From: Plotosus lineatus
Taxonomy: Eukaryota > Chordata > Actinopteri > Siluriformes > Plotosidae
Length of the DNA stretch: 64,000 nt
Assembly (NCBI GenBank): GCA_024760905.1
Contig: CM045738.1
Location: 47,025,797-47,089,796 of the forward strand
Direction: 5' to 3'
Every line of letters starts with the position of its first letter. Within the stretch, counting starts at the first letter, position 1. The notes beneath the pieces are model-generated. The model was not told where the DNA came from, searched no databases, and saw only the letters and a program-made list of their open reading frames with translations. The position numbers and the translations under genes are program-made. Positions 38,021 to 48,765 of the stretch are shown here, piece by piece.

Positions 38021-38124
38021 CTTTTTGTTATGATCTGTGTTTTAGGGGGGACTTTGATTTTGACGGCTGTGTTCCTTAACTAACGATCCGCTCCAGCTGA
38101 GGGGCACGGCTGAGCTGCTCCATG

Positions 38125-38245
38125 GTTTCTAAACATTCTAAACATTAACTTCGGCACTGTACTGGAATAATACTTGAAAAAGTCTTTAATACTACAGCTT
38201 TACAATAGTTCAGATGATTGTCTTCAGGCACTTCATAGATAGATA
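38125..38245 (-). mobile_element. Inverted second copy of a Tigger-like internal segment
   Basis: Reverse complement reads gaagtgcctgaagacaatca, attaaagactttttcaagta and ttattccagtacagtgccg, matching 37838-37935. It therefore forms an inverted repeat with the copy just to its left. Confidence 0.75.
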
Positions 38246-38257
38246 GATAGATCGATC

Positions 38258-38302
<45 letters not shown>
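38237..38302. repeat. (TAGA)n microsatellite
   Basis: About 16 GATA units with a short GATC interruption. Confidence 0.95.
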
Positions 38303-38506
38303 TATGCTGTATACTGTTTATATATTTTATTAATAAATATCACACTGCAAAACTAAAAGGTTTTTCTTAATCATTACTATATTTTACTACATTAATACTT
38401 TCATAATGAGTAAGACTGTCTATAGAATGTGTTTAAGAAGCATACTTTAGCGCATTTAATAGATACATAGTATTTTACATCCGGTTGCTCATTCGTGCAT
38501 ATAATA

Positions 38507-39007
38507 CTGTGTTTCCCTGAAAATAAGACCTAACCACGAAATAAGACCTAGCATGATTTTACAAGATGATTTTAATATAGGCCCTCCCCTTCAAATAAGC
38601 CCTAGTTGAGAGCGGCAGCAATTTATTGGCCTGCTACTTGCTCAATCTAGGGCTCTAGTTGAAAGCGCTGACTCATCTATTAGGCAGCTTTACCGAAGGT
38701 ACGTTGTCAAAGCATCGATCCTTGCACGTTGAGGCTCAGTCGATGACATCGGTGACTGCTTTAAAATGTGGACATACACTTGCCTCCATTAAAATCGCTA
38801 AAATCACTCGATTCAGTTCTGGTTAAATTATAAAAAAAAAATAAAGAAAGAAATATAACGAAATAAGAATATAAAAAGACAAATTTATATTATAAGATAT
38901 GTAATAGAGAAAAATGTAAAATAAATCATCACCTAAAAATAAGCCCTGGTATCATATTTTGGTATGAAAATTAATATAAGCCCTGTCTTATTTTCGGGGA
39001 AACACGG
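38507..39007. mobile_element. Tc1/mariner-type MITE, 501 bp, TA target
   Basis: Left end ctgtgtttccctgaaaataa. The reverse complement of the right end is ccgtgtttccccgaaaataa. Inverted repeats of at least 27 bases, with subterminal aagacct/aagccct motifs. TA flanks both sides (38505-38506, 39008-39009). The gtttccccgaaaataagac end is widespread in vertebrates; subfamily not asserted. No coding capacity. Confidence 0.9.
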
Positions 39008-39057
39008 TATGATACATGGGGTTTTACTTATATATAAATAAAACACTTTGGGCATGG

Positions 39058-39403
39058 GGGTGCTGGTGGTCGAGTGGTATAGGGCACTGGGTCGCTGATC
39101 CAAAGGCTGGGGGTTGGAGTCCCACTCTCCACAAGATTGTCACTGTCCCCCCAGTAGAGCGAACTGAGTTATCAAAGGCTGGCCATGTCTCTCACTGGCT
39201 ATGGTGTGAGGCATGTAAAAAAAAACATTGCTGACTTTCGATAAGAATAGCTGCAAAGCCGTCATTGTGTTTCTGCCCTGTGAAGGCCTGGTGAGCTGTC
39301 CATAGTGTACTCTGCCCTTGCCCGGAGTTGGCTGGGATGGGCGCCTGCCTCCCTGCTACCCTAATTAGGATTAAGCAGTCACAGAAAATGAACTGATGAA
39401 CTG
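39058..39403 (+). mobile_element. SINE-A with L2-type tail
   Basis: Flanked by aacactttgggcatgg (39042-39057) and aacactttgggcgatgg (39404-39420). Head with tggtcgagtggtatagggc and the B-box region ggttggagtccc, the SINE-A body, then gaaggcctggtgagctgtcc, agttggctgggatgggcgcc, ending aaaatgaactgatgaactg. Confidence 0.93.
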
Positions 39404-39496
39404 AACACTTTGGGCGATGGCATCAAATTGTAAGCGCCCTTGGTTGCCAAAGCGTCTGCAGAAAATACATTTATCATATATACTCCAACGTTTTTC

Positions 39497-39852
39497 AAGA
39501 GGGCAGTGGTGGTCTAGTGGTATAGGGCACTGGATCGCTGATCCAAAGGTTGAGGGTTCGAGTCCCACTCTCCACAAGGCTGTCACTGTCCCCCCCAGTG
39601 CAGCTAACTGGGTTATCAAAGGCGGGCCATGTCTCTCACTGTCTATGGTGAGAGGTTCATGTAAAAGAACCATTGCTGACTTTCGTAAAGAGTAGCTGCA
39701 AAGTCGTCAGCGTGTTTCTGTCCCTTGCTAAAAGGGTTGTGGCCGGAAGGGCATCCGATGTAAAAACCTCTGCCAAATCAAGTGTGTGAATCAGATGATT
39801 CGCTGTGGCGACTCCCCAGTAAAAGGGAAAAAGCCGAAAGGAAGACAGGCAG
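39497..39852 (+). mobile_element. SINE-A with RTE-type tail
   Basis: Flanked by actccaacgtttttc (39482-39496) and actccagtgtttttc (39853-39867). It has the same head and body as the copy 100 bases to the left, but switches after gtgtttctgtcc to ttgctaaaagggttgtggcc, then ggcatccgatg...gattcgctgtggcgac and gccgaaaggaagacag. Confidence 0.93.
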
Positions 39853-40347
39853 ACTCCAGTGTTTTTCGTCTAGGCCTTTGGGGATTGAGCATCACATTTT
39901 TAATTTGCCATCCCAACATCAAGGCTTTCCTGGACCAACAAGTTTTCCTAGATTTGGAATATCATTGATGGACTTTTTTTTAAGTATTGTTTCAGTGGCT
40001 CGTTATACAATTGGCGTCAGGCCTGCTCCTACACCAACGACCCCCACTGTCAAGCTCCTACAAAGGTTTGCATCACCAGGTAGACACAGTCCCCAAGCCC
40101 AGTTGCAGAGGATTTTTGGCTATGATGATGAAGCAGATGGAACGGTTTAGTAACTTTTTCTTTATTTGAAGTTTACATTGTCAAATATATTGAGTCTAAG
40201 TAATAATTACTCTAACTAGTTTCTACAAATTTCTTTACTAGAATGCATGTTTCTATAGAGCCGGGTACGTAAGTTGTATAGGATCCACCAATGAAATTTC
40301 TATTGGATTTTTTCTTTTGAATTTCGATAGGACATTTTTTGCAGGGT

Positions 40348-40904
40348 GAGGGGAAGGTTTTCAGATCAGGTAATGTTAGGTGGCCATCTTGTTCCCCTGA
40401 CCCCGCCCCATATGAGTATTTTTTATATCTGTGCTGGGACCTTAAATCTCGAGTGCTCATCGACCGTTACGGTTGCTATTTAGCAGGAGATTCCAGCTGC
40501 TTGCTACACCCAACATAACAGTTTAGCATTTTTTTTAATTGGATTTTTTTAATCATTAGTTGTATTTTGCCTACTTGCCCTGCTTTCTGGCTCCAGACCA
40601 AAGGGATCAGTGTGAAGTATTTGGTAAAAAATCCGATGCTTAAACCCACTGAAGTGTCGCTTTATACAGTACAACTCACTGATTGATGTGTTGTTTGTAC
40701 AGCTGCATCGGGAGTCACTGTGCTGAACCACCTCTCTGCGTACACAACACGAGCTGAATACTAACGTAACATCAGCTACGGTGGTATGTACTGCACAGTG
40801 TGGATTTTTATTTATTAATTATATATTTTTGCAGATGCCGGATACCTAATTTCTCACCAGGGTGTTTTTATTTATTGTTTTTGTTTTCTTCTTTTTCTTA
40901 ATAT
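40348..40904. other. Unassigned
   Basis: No gene or repeat family recognised. Confidence 0.4.
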
Positions 40905-41060
40905 TTCTTATTGAGGGGCGGAGCTCTACTTTTTCAATTTGCTTGGGTTCCCTCTTCGTCTCCCAGTCTTCTCCTAGATTCCAAAGATGTGCACCTTCGG
41001 CAAACTATCAATTCTGGATTACCCCTAGGTGTGAATTTGAGTGTGAATGGGTATTTGTCC
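40905..41060 (+). mobile_element. SINE-B body fragment
   Basis: ttgcttgggttccctcttcg, tcctagattccaaagatgtg and acccctaggtgtgaatttgag follow SINE-B order. No tail is recognisable. Confidence 0.65.
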
Positions 41061-42129
41061 AACAGATTAGGTTCTCTGGGGGTTTGCAATCCTATCACGT
41101 AAAACATTCATTGCAGCTGAAACCACAAAAGCAACCCAGTGCATCATGGGTGCAGAATACAAAGAGACAGAGAGAAAGAGTGAGTATATATCATTACAAA
41201 CTGGCAACAACATCAACATACTGGAGGCTTGCGTTTATTTAAAGCTGTTTTTTTTTTTTTGTCCGTGCTTGCACGTTTTACGCAGCCGGAAAGTCACTCT
41301 CATTTTACCCCCTAATTATTATGACCACAGACGACGAACTCTTGACACTTTTTTTTAATGAGACTTGAGATAAAAGCTCAGCACCGATATTAAAGCGTAG
41401 GCCAACGGAACACATCTTTAAGTCACAAAACCAAAGAGTCATGTTATTACTCCTCTAATTATCTGCTGTGCTTTATTCCCATAAACCCGGACATGGAAAT
41501 GATCCTGCAATGTTACTGCTAATGCTAACAGCGGCATAATAGCTTGTTAAAGACTAAATACAAAGCTCTAAGTGTGTTCCTTCAGGCTTACAAGTGTGTG
41601 TATGGATCCTGAGGACAAAAGGCCATGTGCTAAGAGCAAATAAAAGGAAATGGACATGAAAAGCATTAAATAAAGCATCTGAAGGCTGGAATGGGATGGT
41701 GCACCTCGTCGCTAACCATCTCCTGGGGAGGGTAAGAAAGATGTTAAACAAGATCATGTGGATAATGTGTCCATTTTGTTTGTGAAGAATAACAACAACA
41801 ATCTAAAAGCAATAACGATCTCTTCCAGCCCAGCGTTTCTATCAGCACTCTGGGTTCATTTTATGAGCTAAAAAAGAGTAGGAACAAATAAGAAGCTTGC
41901 ATTAGAAATCCACAGACTACATAATCATGTGACCTGCAAACATTTGGCTCTTTTCATTCATTCATTTATTGATTCAAGGCAGCCGTAACCAAGCCGTATG
42001 CCTGCGGCACCAATCCTGACTGCCATAAATATAGGTGGCTAACTCGACAATCCTGGCAGTAGCCACAACAATTTTGAAGGTAGTCACTGAACATTGGTAC
42101 AGTGTGAGCACAAATTCTACATCCATTTC
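41061..42129. other. Unassigned 1.07 kb
   Basis: Balanced composition with a poly-T at 41251-41261. No domain or repeat family recognised; it could be old unique sequence. Confidence 0.4.
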
Positions 42130-42285
42130 AGGACTCTAGCATGTTTCTGCCCCTTGCTAAGGGTTGTGTCAGAAAGGGCATCCGATGTAAAAACCTATGC
42201 CAAATCGAATATGCAAATCATTAATATGACTTCCATGATTAGAGGAAAGGGAACAGCCAAAAGGAAAAGAAGAAGTCAAGCCTTC
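42130..42285 (+). mobile_element. SINE-A RTE-type tail, 5'-truncated
   Basis: Begins at the body end (agcatgtttctgcccc), then cttgctaagggttgtgtcag, aaagggcatccgatgtaaaa, gccaaatcgaatatgcaaatc and a decayed 3' terminus aagggaacagccaaaaggaa with GAA repeats. Confidence 0.8.
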
Positions 42286-42855
42286 TAGATGCCAAATAGG
42301 CAGAGTATCAGCAACCTGCAAGATCAAGTCTCTGCCAGGATTCTTTGTAGGAGATTCTGGTGAGTCTACCATGTAGATCTTAATTTGGTACATGGTTCCA
42401 CTAGCTGATCGTCAATGGAGAAAAGAACGTCCAAGAGCTGAAACCATCCAGATATCTTTTTGAAGTTGATGTTAGTGCCCAGCATTGCTATCCATAGCAG
42501 ATGGCAGATTCAAGGGCAGCTACAAATAGCCCCCATTATGGCTCATGAACCACACCACATTTCTAGTCCCTATCCATCTCAGTCCTTCTCAATGCCTTCC
42601 AGACTAGAGCCTTGCACACTTTTTTTAAATTTATACCTTTTCAATTTTTTTTCTCCATTTTCTCCCCTAATTTGGTCACATCCAATTCCCATCCATTAAG
42701 TATTACCTTCTTTATCATACCCTCTGTGAACCCTGTGTGTTTATGATGTGTACGAGTGCTGAACACACAGAACCTTCCCAGTTTAAATGTTTTGGATGTA
42801 CACATTTGACAATACATGATGTACATGCTGGTTGTCATCATGTCTATATAACATA
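42286..42855. other. Unassigned
   Basis: AT-rich. No family recognised. Confidence 0.4.
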
Positions 42856-43569
42856 CCGTGTACAACGTAATAAGTGCCCTGCTCCAATAAGCCCTCCTCC
42901 CCCCAATCTCGCCCCAGTGTTTTTTATCTTAAGTCTAATAACCACCCATGTGTACTGGGAGCAAAATGGTAAATCAAACTTTCCAATTTTATTGGATCAG
43001 TCTCTGTAATGGTAAAATGATGCATTCACTGCCTGTAAAAGTGAGTTTACACGGTATTTCAAGACCCCCTGCCACTGGGGAATGTCTATAATGTTCATCA
43101 GTAACAATACATTTGATCATTCACTAACTTCCACTAACTTCATAAATTTAAGCACGTTCCTGGAAATGTGCTTTTCAATGTGCCATGTGCTAAAGTTAAC
43201 CTTTGTGTTGATTGGTATAAGGTGCCATGTACTAAAGTTGACATTCATGTTGATTGGCTCGATTTTACATCTGAGGAAAATATTTAAAGGAACAACACTG
43301 GGAGGGAAAATCAACAAGTCTTTTTTTTTTTTTTTTTTTTTTTAATTATGCTGTTTTCTGTTTTTTCAGCTTCCATGTAAGTAATTTGGTTGATACTACA
43401 AAATGAATAGCACAAATACCAGTAAAACTCTTTTATTGTTCTTTTATTATTCATGTTTTCCACCTCTATGGTAATAAGCACTTACCGTTCCACCCCGCTG
43501 TTAGTCATCTTAATCAGCGCCCACCCACTCCAATTTTTTTAAGTGCCCTGGGTATTTATCACGTCGTAT
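42856..43569 (+). mobile_element. Tc1/mariner-like MITE (AAGTGCCC family), about 714 bp
   Basis: Left end after TA: ccgtgtacaacgtaataagtg. The reverse complement of the right end is tacgacgtgataaataccc. Subterminal aagtgccc and gggcgctt motifs face each other. A second, inverted copy lies at 56520-57645. Bases 43400-43500 provide the empty-site reference for the SINE inserted in that copy. A poly-T at 43321-43343 is internal. Confidence 0.8.
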
Positions 43570-43735
43570 ATAGTATTCTGATTTTTTTTCTGCTGATTCA
43601 CCTAAATCATGCCGATACATTTTTGTGTCTGTGTGATACAATATTGACTTAAAGTGTAGACATCTGTGAAGCTACATTTAGAGCTTTCACCTCTTCAGGG
43701 TTAATCTCGGGGGTTATTTTTCTGGTCAATAAAAT

Positions 43736-44350
43736 AGTTAATCATAAAGTCAATCCAAAATTCAATCATAGGGTCAATTCCAAAATCAATCCCAGGGACA
43801 ACTCAAAAGTCAATCTCAAGGTCAAGCCAAGTGTCAATTTCAGAGACAATTCCCAGGATCAATCCCAGTGACAGTCATAAGATCATTACAAGAATCAGTC
43901 CAAAGGTCAATCCAAGAGTCAATCCCAGTGACAATCCCAGGGTCAATTCAAAAGTCATCCCAAGGATCAATCTAAGGGACAGCCATAAGGTCATTACAAC
44001 AGTCAGCCTCAAGATCAATCCAAGGGTCAATCCCAGTACCAATCCCAGGGTCAATTCCAAAATCAATCCCAGAAACAACTCTAGTGTAAATTCAAAAGTC
44101 AATCCCAAGGTCAAGCCAAACATCAATCACAGAGACAATCCCCAGGATCAATCTCAGGGACAGTCGTAAGGCCATTACAAAAATCAGTTCCAAGGTCAAG
44201 CCAAGGGTCAATCCCAGAGATAATCCCAGGGCCAATTCTAAAATCAATCTCAGGGACAGTTGTAAGGTCATTACATGATTCAGTCCCAAAGTGAATCAAA
44301 CAGTCCATCCGAAAGTTAATCTGAGGGCCAATCCCAGGTCCAATATAAAT
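43736..44350. repeat. 12-bp minisatellite with higher-order units
   Basis: About 50 diverged copies of a caatcccagggt-like 12-mer. A larger unit with gacagtcataaggtcattac recurs near 43869, 43979, 44159 and 44249. Because 12 is a multiple of 3, frames stay open on both strands with a four-residue period (NPRV-like). These are not taken as genes. Confidence 0.9.
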
Positions 44351-44351
44351 T

Positions 44352-44700
44352 CAGCTCAGTGCATTTTCTGTAGCCGCGTAATCTTAATTAGGGTCGTGGG
44401 GAAGCTGGCGCCCATCCCAGCTGACTCAGGGCGAGGGCAGAGTAAACCCTGGACAGCTCGCCAGGCCATTGCAGGGTGGAAACATACTTACGGCTTTCCA
44501 GCCTACTCTTTACGAAAGCCAGCAATGGTTCTTTTACATGAGCCTCTCACCATAGACAGTGAGAGACATGGCCGGCCTTTGATAATCAAGTTAACTGCAC
44601 TGGGGGGGGACAGTGACGACTTTGTGGAGCGTGGGACTCCAACCCCCAACTTTAGGATCAGCGATCCAGCACCCTATACAAATAGACCACCGCTGCCTGG
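44352..44700 (-). mobile_element. SINE-A with L2-type tail, antisense
   Basis: Read in reverse: head ggcagcggtggtctatttgt, body gtctctcactgtctatggtg, then the L2-like tail tccagggtttactctgccct...aattaagattacgcgg. Possible flanking repeat ggtccaatataaattcag / ggtccaaaatcag. Confidence 0.88.
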
Positions 44701-45214
44701 TCCAAAATCAGTTTTCAACTAATTTGATTCGAATGCTTTTATGGTCATTGTACATATAATGAAATCAGGTGATCTGCTTCAGTGTGATGCAGAACAAATA
44801 CATATAATTCAAAAAATAAATTATAATAGGAAAGGTTTAGACACAATAAAATATTAGTAGAAACACACTAACTGTACAAAAATGGAAACAATTTTGACAG
44901 AGCTAGCACTAAATTTTAGTAAAAATGAAGGATATCAGGTAGAAGGTGTAATTTAGTGTTAAGGATTACTTTTGTTTATTGATAAATCTTACTGCATGTT
45001 GAACGTGTAAGTTAATCTGGAGTTTCTGGACTTAATGGTTCTGCCAGAAGATTTAACAGTTCAAGATGATGATTACAACCGGCTGGTTTTGCTCCTTGTT
45101 TAAATTTCTACATATATGTTGTCATTCTGCATCTCTGTTGTGGAAATGTTTCTGAATCTCAATGTTCTGGAGATTCTGACCACAGCCAATCAAAGTGTCT
45201 TACCTAGTAGTTTG
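44701..45214. other. Unassigned
   Basis: AT-rich. No family recognised. Confidence 0.4.
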
Positions 45215-45870
45215 GAAACTTTATCATATGGGAGATTTTTATTCTACTGCTATGCTGAGGATACTCAACTCATCTTGTCTTTCCTTCCTACAGATGCTCA
45301 TGTTTCAGAACAGATCTCATCAGTATATCTAGCAAACGTCTTGTCATGGATCGTAACTCATCAACTGAAGCTACAATCCCAGCAAGACTAAGCTGCTGTC
45401 TATACACCGACATGCATCCTTGTGTCAAGATCTTGTGATCTCCATGGACAGCACTCAGATTACACTTTCTGACACATCACACAACTTCAGGGCAACGATA
45501 GGCAACCAACTGTCTCACTCTGATCATATCACAAGCTTGATTTCTGTCTTCCAGGTTTGTTCTTTATAACATCAGCAGGGTCTGGTCTTTTCTATCCATG
45601 GAAGCCACTTGGGTGCTTGAACAATCCCTTTCAGTCATCTCAAATGCTGTAAAACGCTTCCGGTTGCAACAGATCCAGAAGATAGTTGTACTTGCTTTCA
45701 ACCTCAGAAAGTTCCCCCACACCATCCCATAGCTCCACACCCTCGAATGGCTGCCCATCAGCTTTTTAACACTGTTGTTTAGCTCCAAAGCCAAAACTGG
45801 ACCAGTGCCCACCCACCCACCCTATAAGCTCCTAGCACAGCACAACTGGACTCACCTTCCTCAAGGTACA
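45215..45870 (+). pseudogene. L2/CR1-group LINE reverse-transcriptase remnant
   Basis: 45225-45391 encodes FLFYCYAEDTQLILSFLPTD and HVSEQISS, matching the CYADDTQLYLSF motif C region of fish L2/Rex-type LINEs with the first catalytic Asp changed to Glu. Beyond several frameshifts, tgatcatatcacaagcttga, catcagcagggtctgg, cagaagatagttgtacttgc and cctcgaatggctgcccatc follow the same order as the C-terminal RT region of that group. Non-functional. Confidence 0.75.
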
Positions 45871-46004
45871 AGAAAGATATAAATCAAGGGTTTTTTCTTT
45901 GTTTATCCTGGTTCTCGGTGGTGCAGAAAACCCTCCTGGCTGCCTTGAAAATAAACCAAAGACCTATAACTTCACCAAGCTCGTGTACATGTGTGTACTC
46001 ACTC

Positions 46005-46255
46005 ACTCAGTCACTCGTTTTCCACACAAGCATTCGCACTCACATTCACATCTGGGTGATTTGGAACAACCAAATCAGCCTACTGTGCATGTGTTTGGAC
46101 TGTTGAGAGGAAACTGGACTACCCAGAGGAAACCCACACAAGCACAGGGAGAACATGTAAATGTCACGCAGAAACGCCCAGGCTGGGAATTAAACCCAGG
46201 ACCTTCTTGCTGTGAAGCGGACGTATGAACCACTACGCCACCATGCCATCTCGCC
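46005..46255 (-). mobile_element. SINE-B, antisense, tail-less
   Basis: cactcacattcacatctggg, actgtgcatgtgtttggact, gaggaaacccacacaagcac, gaaacgcccaggctgggaat, taaacccaggaccttcttgc and the head accactacgccaccatgcc. Confidence 0.88.
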
Positions 46256-46564
46256 ATAACACCCGAACACCATAAATTTCAATTATTTACTATAAATTAC
46301 TATTTGTTCCTCTGTCACAATATCTCCCCATGATCTACACCTTTACTGATGTCACGGAGAGGGGCGTTGGGACATCCCACCTGCAGAGTTTTTCCACACT
46401 GCTTTTACTTTGTGTTTGTAATGAAGACTTCTCCACATCGCTCTAGATAAACCTGTCTGTGAAATGCTCTGAATGGAAATGTTTTGTTGGGGCAGAAAAG
46501 TGAATCCGATATCTTCTGACTGCAGAACTCTGAGACTCAATTATGATAAGATCTCAGTGCTGTG
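46256..46564. other. Unassigned
   Basis: No family recognised. Confidence 0.4.
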
Positions 46565-46775
46565 TTAACAGTGGCTCAGTGGTTGCAGGAGAATGCAACA
46601 AGAATGTTCTGGGTTTGAACCTTATTGATGACTGAGGCCTTTCTATGTGGAGTTTCCTCTGGGAACTCGGGTTTCCTCCCACAGTCTACAGTATACAATA
46701 TGTATATTCAGTCAGCTGTCTGTATCAGCTACACTTGGTGCCATCCCATAATTGACCTGCTATGGATAAGTGGTA
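46565..46775 (+). mobile_element. SINE-B copy, sense, diverged
   Basis: Head agtggctcagtggttgcagg, gggtttgaacctt, the ctttctatgtggagtttcct block and ggtttcctcccacagtctac. Confidence 0.7.
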
Positions 46776-46875
46776 TAGAAAGCGAATGCATACACAAAAA
46801 ACAAACAAACAAAAAAAAAAAACTGTTAAACATGAAAGATAAAGCAGATCACTGATAATAAATAATTAGAAATTA

Positions 46876-46970
46876 GGTGTGCAGTGGTGTGTGAATTGCT
46901 GCATGTGTGTTGGACTGTGATGGACTCCTGAGAAGTTCAGGGTGTACCCCGCCTTCACCTGGAGTTATTT
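46876..46970 (+). mobile_element. L2-like SINE tail, sense
   Basis: gtgtgtgaattgctgcatgtg, ggactgtgatggactcctgag and cagggtgtaccccgccttc match the body-tail joint of SINE-B. Confidence 0.65.
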
Positions 46971-46987
46971 TAATTATGCTTCAGCTT

Positions 46988-47490
46988 CTTCTAGGGGCAA
47001 CTTGAAACCAGTAAACCTAATCTACATGCCTTTTGGACTGTCGAAGGAAACCAGAGGAAACCCACACAAGCAGAACACGGGAAGAACATACAAACTCTAC
47101 ACAGAAATGCCCTCACTGAGCTTGGGACTCAAGTTCAGGACCTTCTTGTCCTGAGGTAAACATAAAGAAAAAGTCTGTTGGGCTTTTTTACACCCAAGAC
47201 TAGTGGCTTATCAGGCCGGTGCTTATCCCTGGTTCCCATAGAATGAAGCGACCAAGAGTTCAACTCCTCCGAGATGGGATGCTAGTCCATCGCAGGTTAC
47301 CTTCCCAGCATATGATACTGGTACCCATTTATACTGCTGGGTGAACAGAGGCAAACTTGTGGTGAATACCTTGCCCATGGGTCTTAGCACAGTGGGGATC
47401 GAACTGGGATTTGAACACACAATCATGATCGCAGTACCCTAACCTCTACGCCACCGGCCCCACTCTGCGGTGAACATGCTAACCACTTTT
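46988..47490 (-). mobile_element. SINE-B, antisense, split by a SINE-C
   Basis: tctaggggcaacttgaaacc, aaaccagaggaaacccacac, acaaactctacacagaaatg and caggaccttcttgtcctgag run to 47162, and gtgaacatgctaaccact resumes at 47472. The repeated ctgaggtaaacat / ctgcggtgaacat at the two joints is the target duplication of the inserted SINE-C. Confidence 0.8.
47166..47463 (-). mobile_element. SINE-C, antisense, nested in SINE-B
   Basis: Antisense copy: tctgttgggcttttttacac, ggccggtgcttatccctgg, ttcaactcctccgagatggg, the tttatactgctgggtgaaca block, gatttgaacacacaatcatg and ctctacgccaccggcccc. The last two contain the antisense B and A boxes of the tRNA-like head. Confidence 0.9.
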
Positions 47491-47896
47491 TCTCTTCTTT
47501 CTTGTTTTTTTTTTTTTTTTTTGTTTTACACTTTTACACAGGACACATTATCCTAAACAGACCCAAGCAATCAGAATTATTTCTACTAAAAACATTTTCA
47601 CTTGCACGCCTGGAGACGGCCAATTGTCAGGGTCAACCTCTGAAAAACTCACAGTTAATCTCTTTGTGCCGAGTCATTAAAGAAAAGGTCCCTGGCCCCA
47701 TCTTTTAAATTAGCTTATTATTTTCTTTCTTTATTTCACTGTTCTAAAGTATGTGCTCTCGAGATTGCTCTATTTTGTCCATTATTTTACCTGAAAGACC
47801 AATTAGAGACGATGAGATGCGATAGATACATGAGGCAGAACAGAAAATTGGCAGTTTTAAAGATGTTCGTACATGAAAGAATAAAAATGTGCATCT

Positions 47897-47917
47897 CCCC
47901 CCCCCCCCCCCCCCCCC
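47897..47917. repeat. Poly-C tract
   Basis: About 21 C residues, preceded by a poly-T run at 47506-47522. Its length is likely to be misassembled. Confidence 0.9.
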
Positions 47918-48064
47918 AGACGTTGCATTAAGCTGGTAATCAGGAGTTTCTGTGCAGTGTAATGGAATTTTTACAACTTTCAAATGATAAGAAAAAGTTA
48001 TTAAGCTGATTATAGACTCAATAGACAATAAAAAAATTTCAAAAAGTAAGTTGCACACTGTTTA

Positions 48065-48300
48065 CCATAAGTGACAAATGAAGGCCACAAGTTTGTGGAC
48101 ACCTGACCATTATGATTGTACACCTGTTCAACATTTCAATCCAGTAGGGATAATCAAGTTGGATCTCCACAAAGGATTTAAAGTGGACTTTGAGGTGCAC
48201 CCTGATGGTGTTTGGTGGAGTTGAGCTCAAGGATCTGTGCCAGTTCTTCCACTTCTATGTTGTTTAACCATTTGTTCATGGAGCTAGATGGGTTACCAGT
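48065..48300. mobile_element. Possible DNA-transposon remnant (GTGGACACCTGACCAT type)
   Basis: aagtttgtggacacctgaccat resembles the start of a common fish DNA repeat. The following gtacacctgttcaacatttc and caaaggatttaaagtggact are consistent but diverged. Ends not found. Confidence 0.4.
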
Positions 48301-48689
48301 GCATTGTGATGCTGGAACAGGGTTGGGTCTCTCAGTTCTAATGAATCGGAATTAGAAGGTATGGCCCTGTGAAAAGATGGAATTTTTTAAGTCTGCATTT
48401 TTGAGAAGCAGGAAGTTCTACATTCAATCTCCTGTCATGCTTCTACCATGCTCAGACCACACTCACACAACTCACACAACACTTTCCAGGGTATTCCAGG
48501 TACATATGCTACTTCTCAGATACCAGTGATCCTGATCTTTCTGTTCTCTGAATCTTGTCATCCATCCTGAAGCCTTCTAGGATACAATTCTCATCTTTGA
48601 AGCCCCTCACTTCTGTTGATAATTATCCAAGTGGACCTAAATCTACACTGCTTATCTGTGAAGATGGCTTTTCACTGCTCTTCATATAA

Positions 48690-48754
48690 ATTTCTTCTTC
48701 TTGTCCTTTCGGCTTTTCCCTTCAGGGGTCGCCACAGCGAATCATCTGCCTCCA
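48690..48754 (-). mobile_element. 65-bp RTE-like LINE 3' stub with target duplication
   Basis: Antisense LINE terminus: ttcttcttcttgtcctttcg, gcttttcccttcaggggtcg and ccacagcgaatcatctgcctcca. Flanked by tcttcatataa on both sides (48679-48689 and 48755-48765). An extremely 5'-truncated insertion. Confidence 0.88.
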
Positions 48755-48765
48755 TCTTCATATAA

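Larger units (their letters stand above)
37069..40347. mobile_element. Candidate old MITE pair of ends enclosing nested insertions
   Basis: Left end ccctgccaaaaatataccat and, reverse complemented, right end ccctgcaaaaaatgtcctat form an inverted repeat of about 20 bases (3-4 differences). Both subterminal regions are rich in tatagaa/aatttc motifs. Between them lie a Tigger-like block, a small MITE and two SINEs, plus unassigned sequence at 39867-40340. This may be one element swollen by insertions. Confidence 0.5.

Noticed and set aside
39497..39575. tRNA genes suggested by A- and B-box-like sequences in SINE heads (here and at 34936, 49103, 56615, 61244)
   Set aside because: The sequences are followed by SINE bodies, are present in many copies and do not fold into complete cloverleafs by eye. 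They are tRNA-derived SINE promoters.
39782..40150. 122-codon frame as a gene
   Set aside because: Its first third is the RTE-type SINE-A tail and the rest lies in a candidate MITE. No domain recognised. The non-SINE part is mentioned as a finding only.
43831..44169. 112-codon frame with NPRV-like repeats as a repeat protein gene
   Set aside because: The 12-base minisatellite keeps frames open on both strands with the same period, so openness is no evidence of coding.
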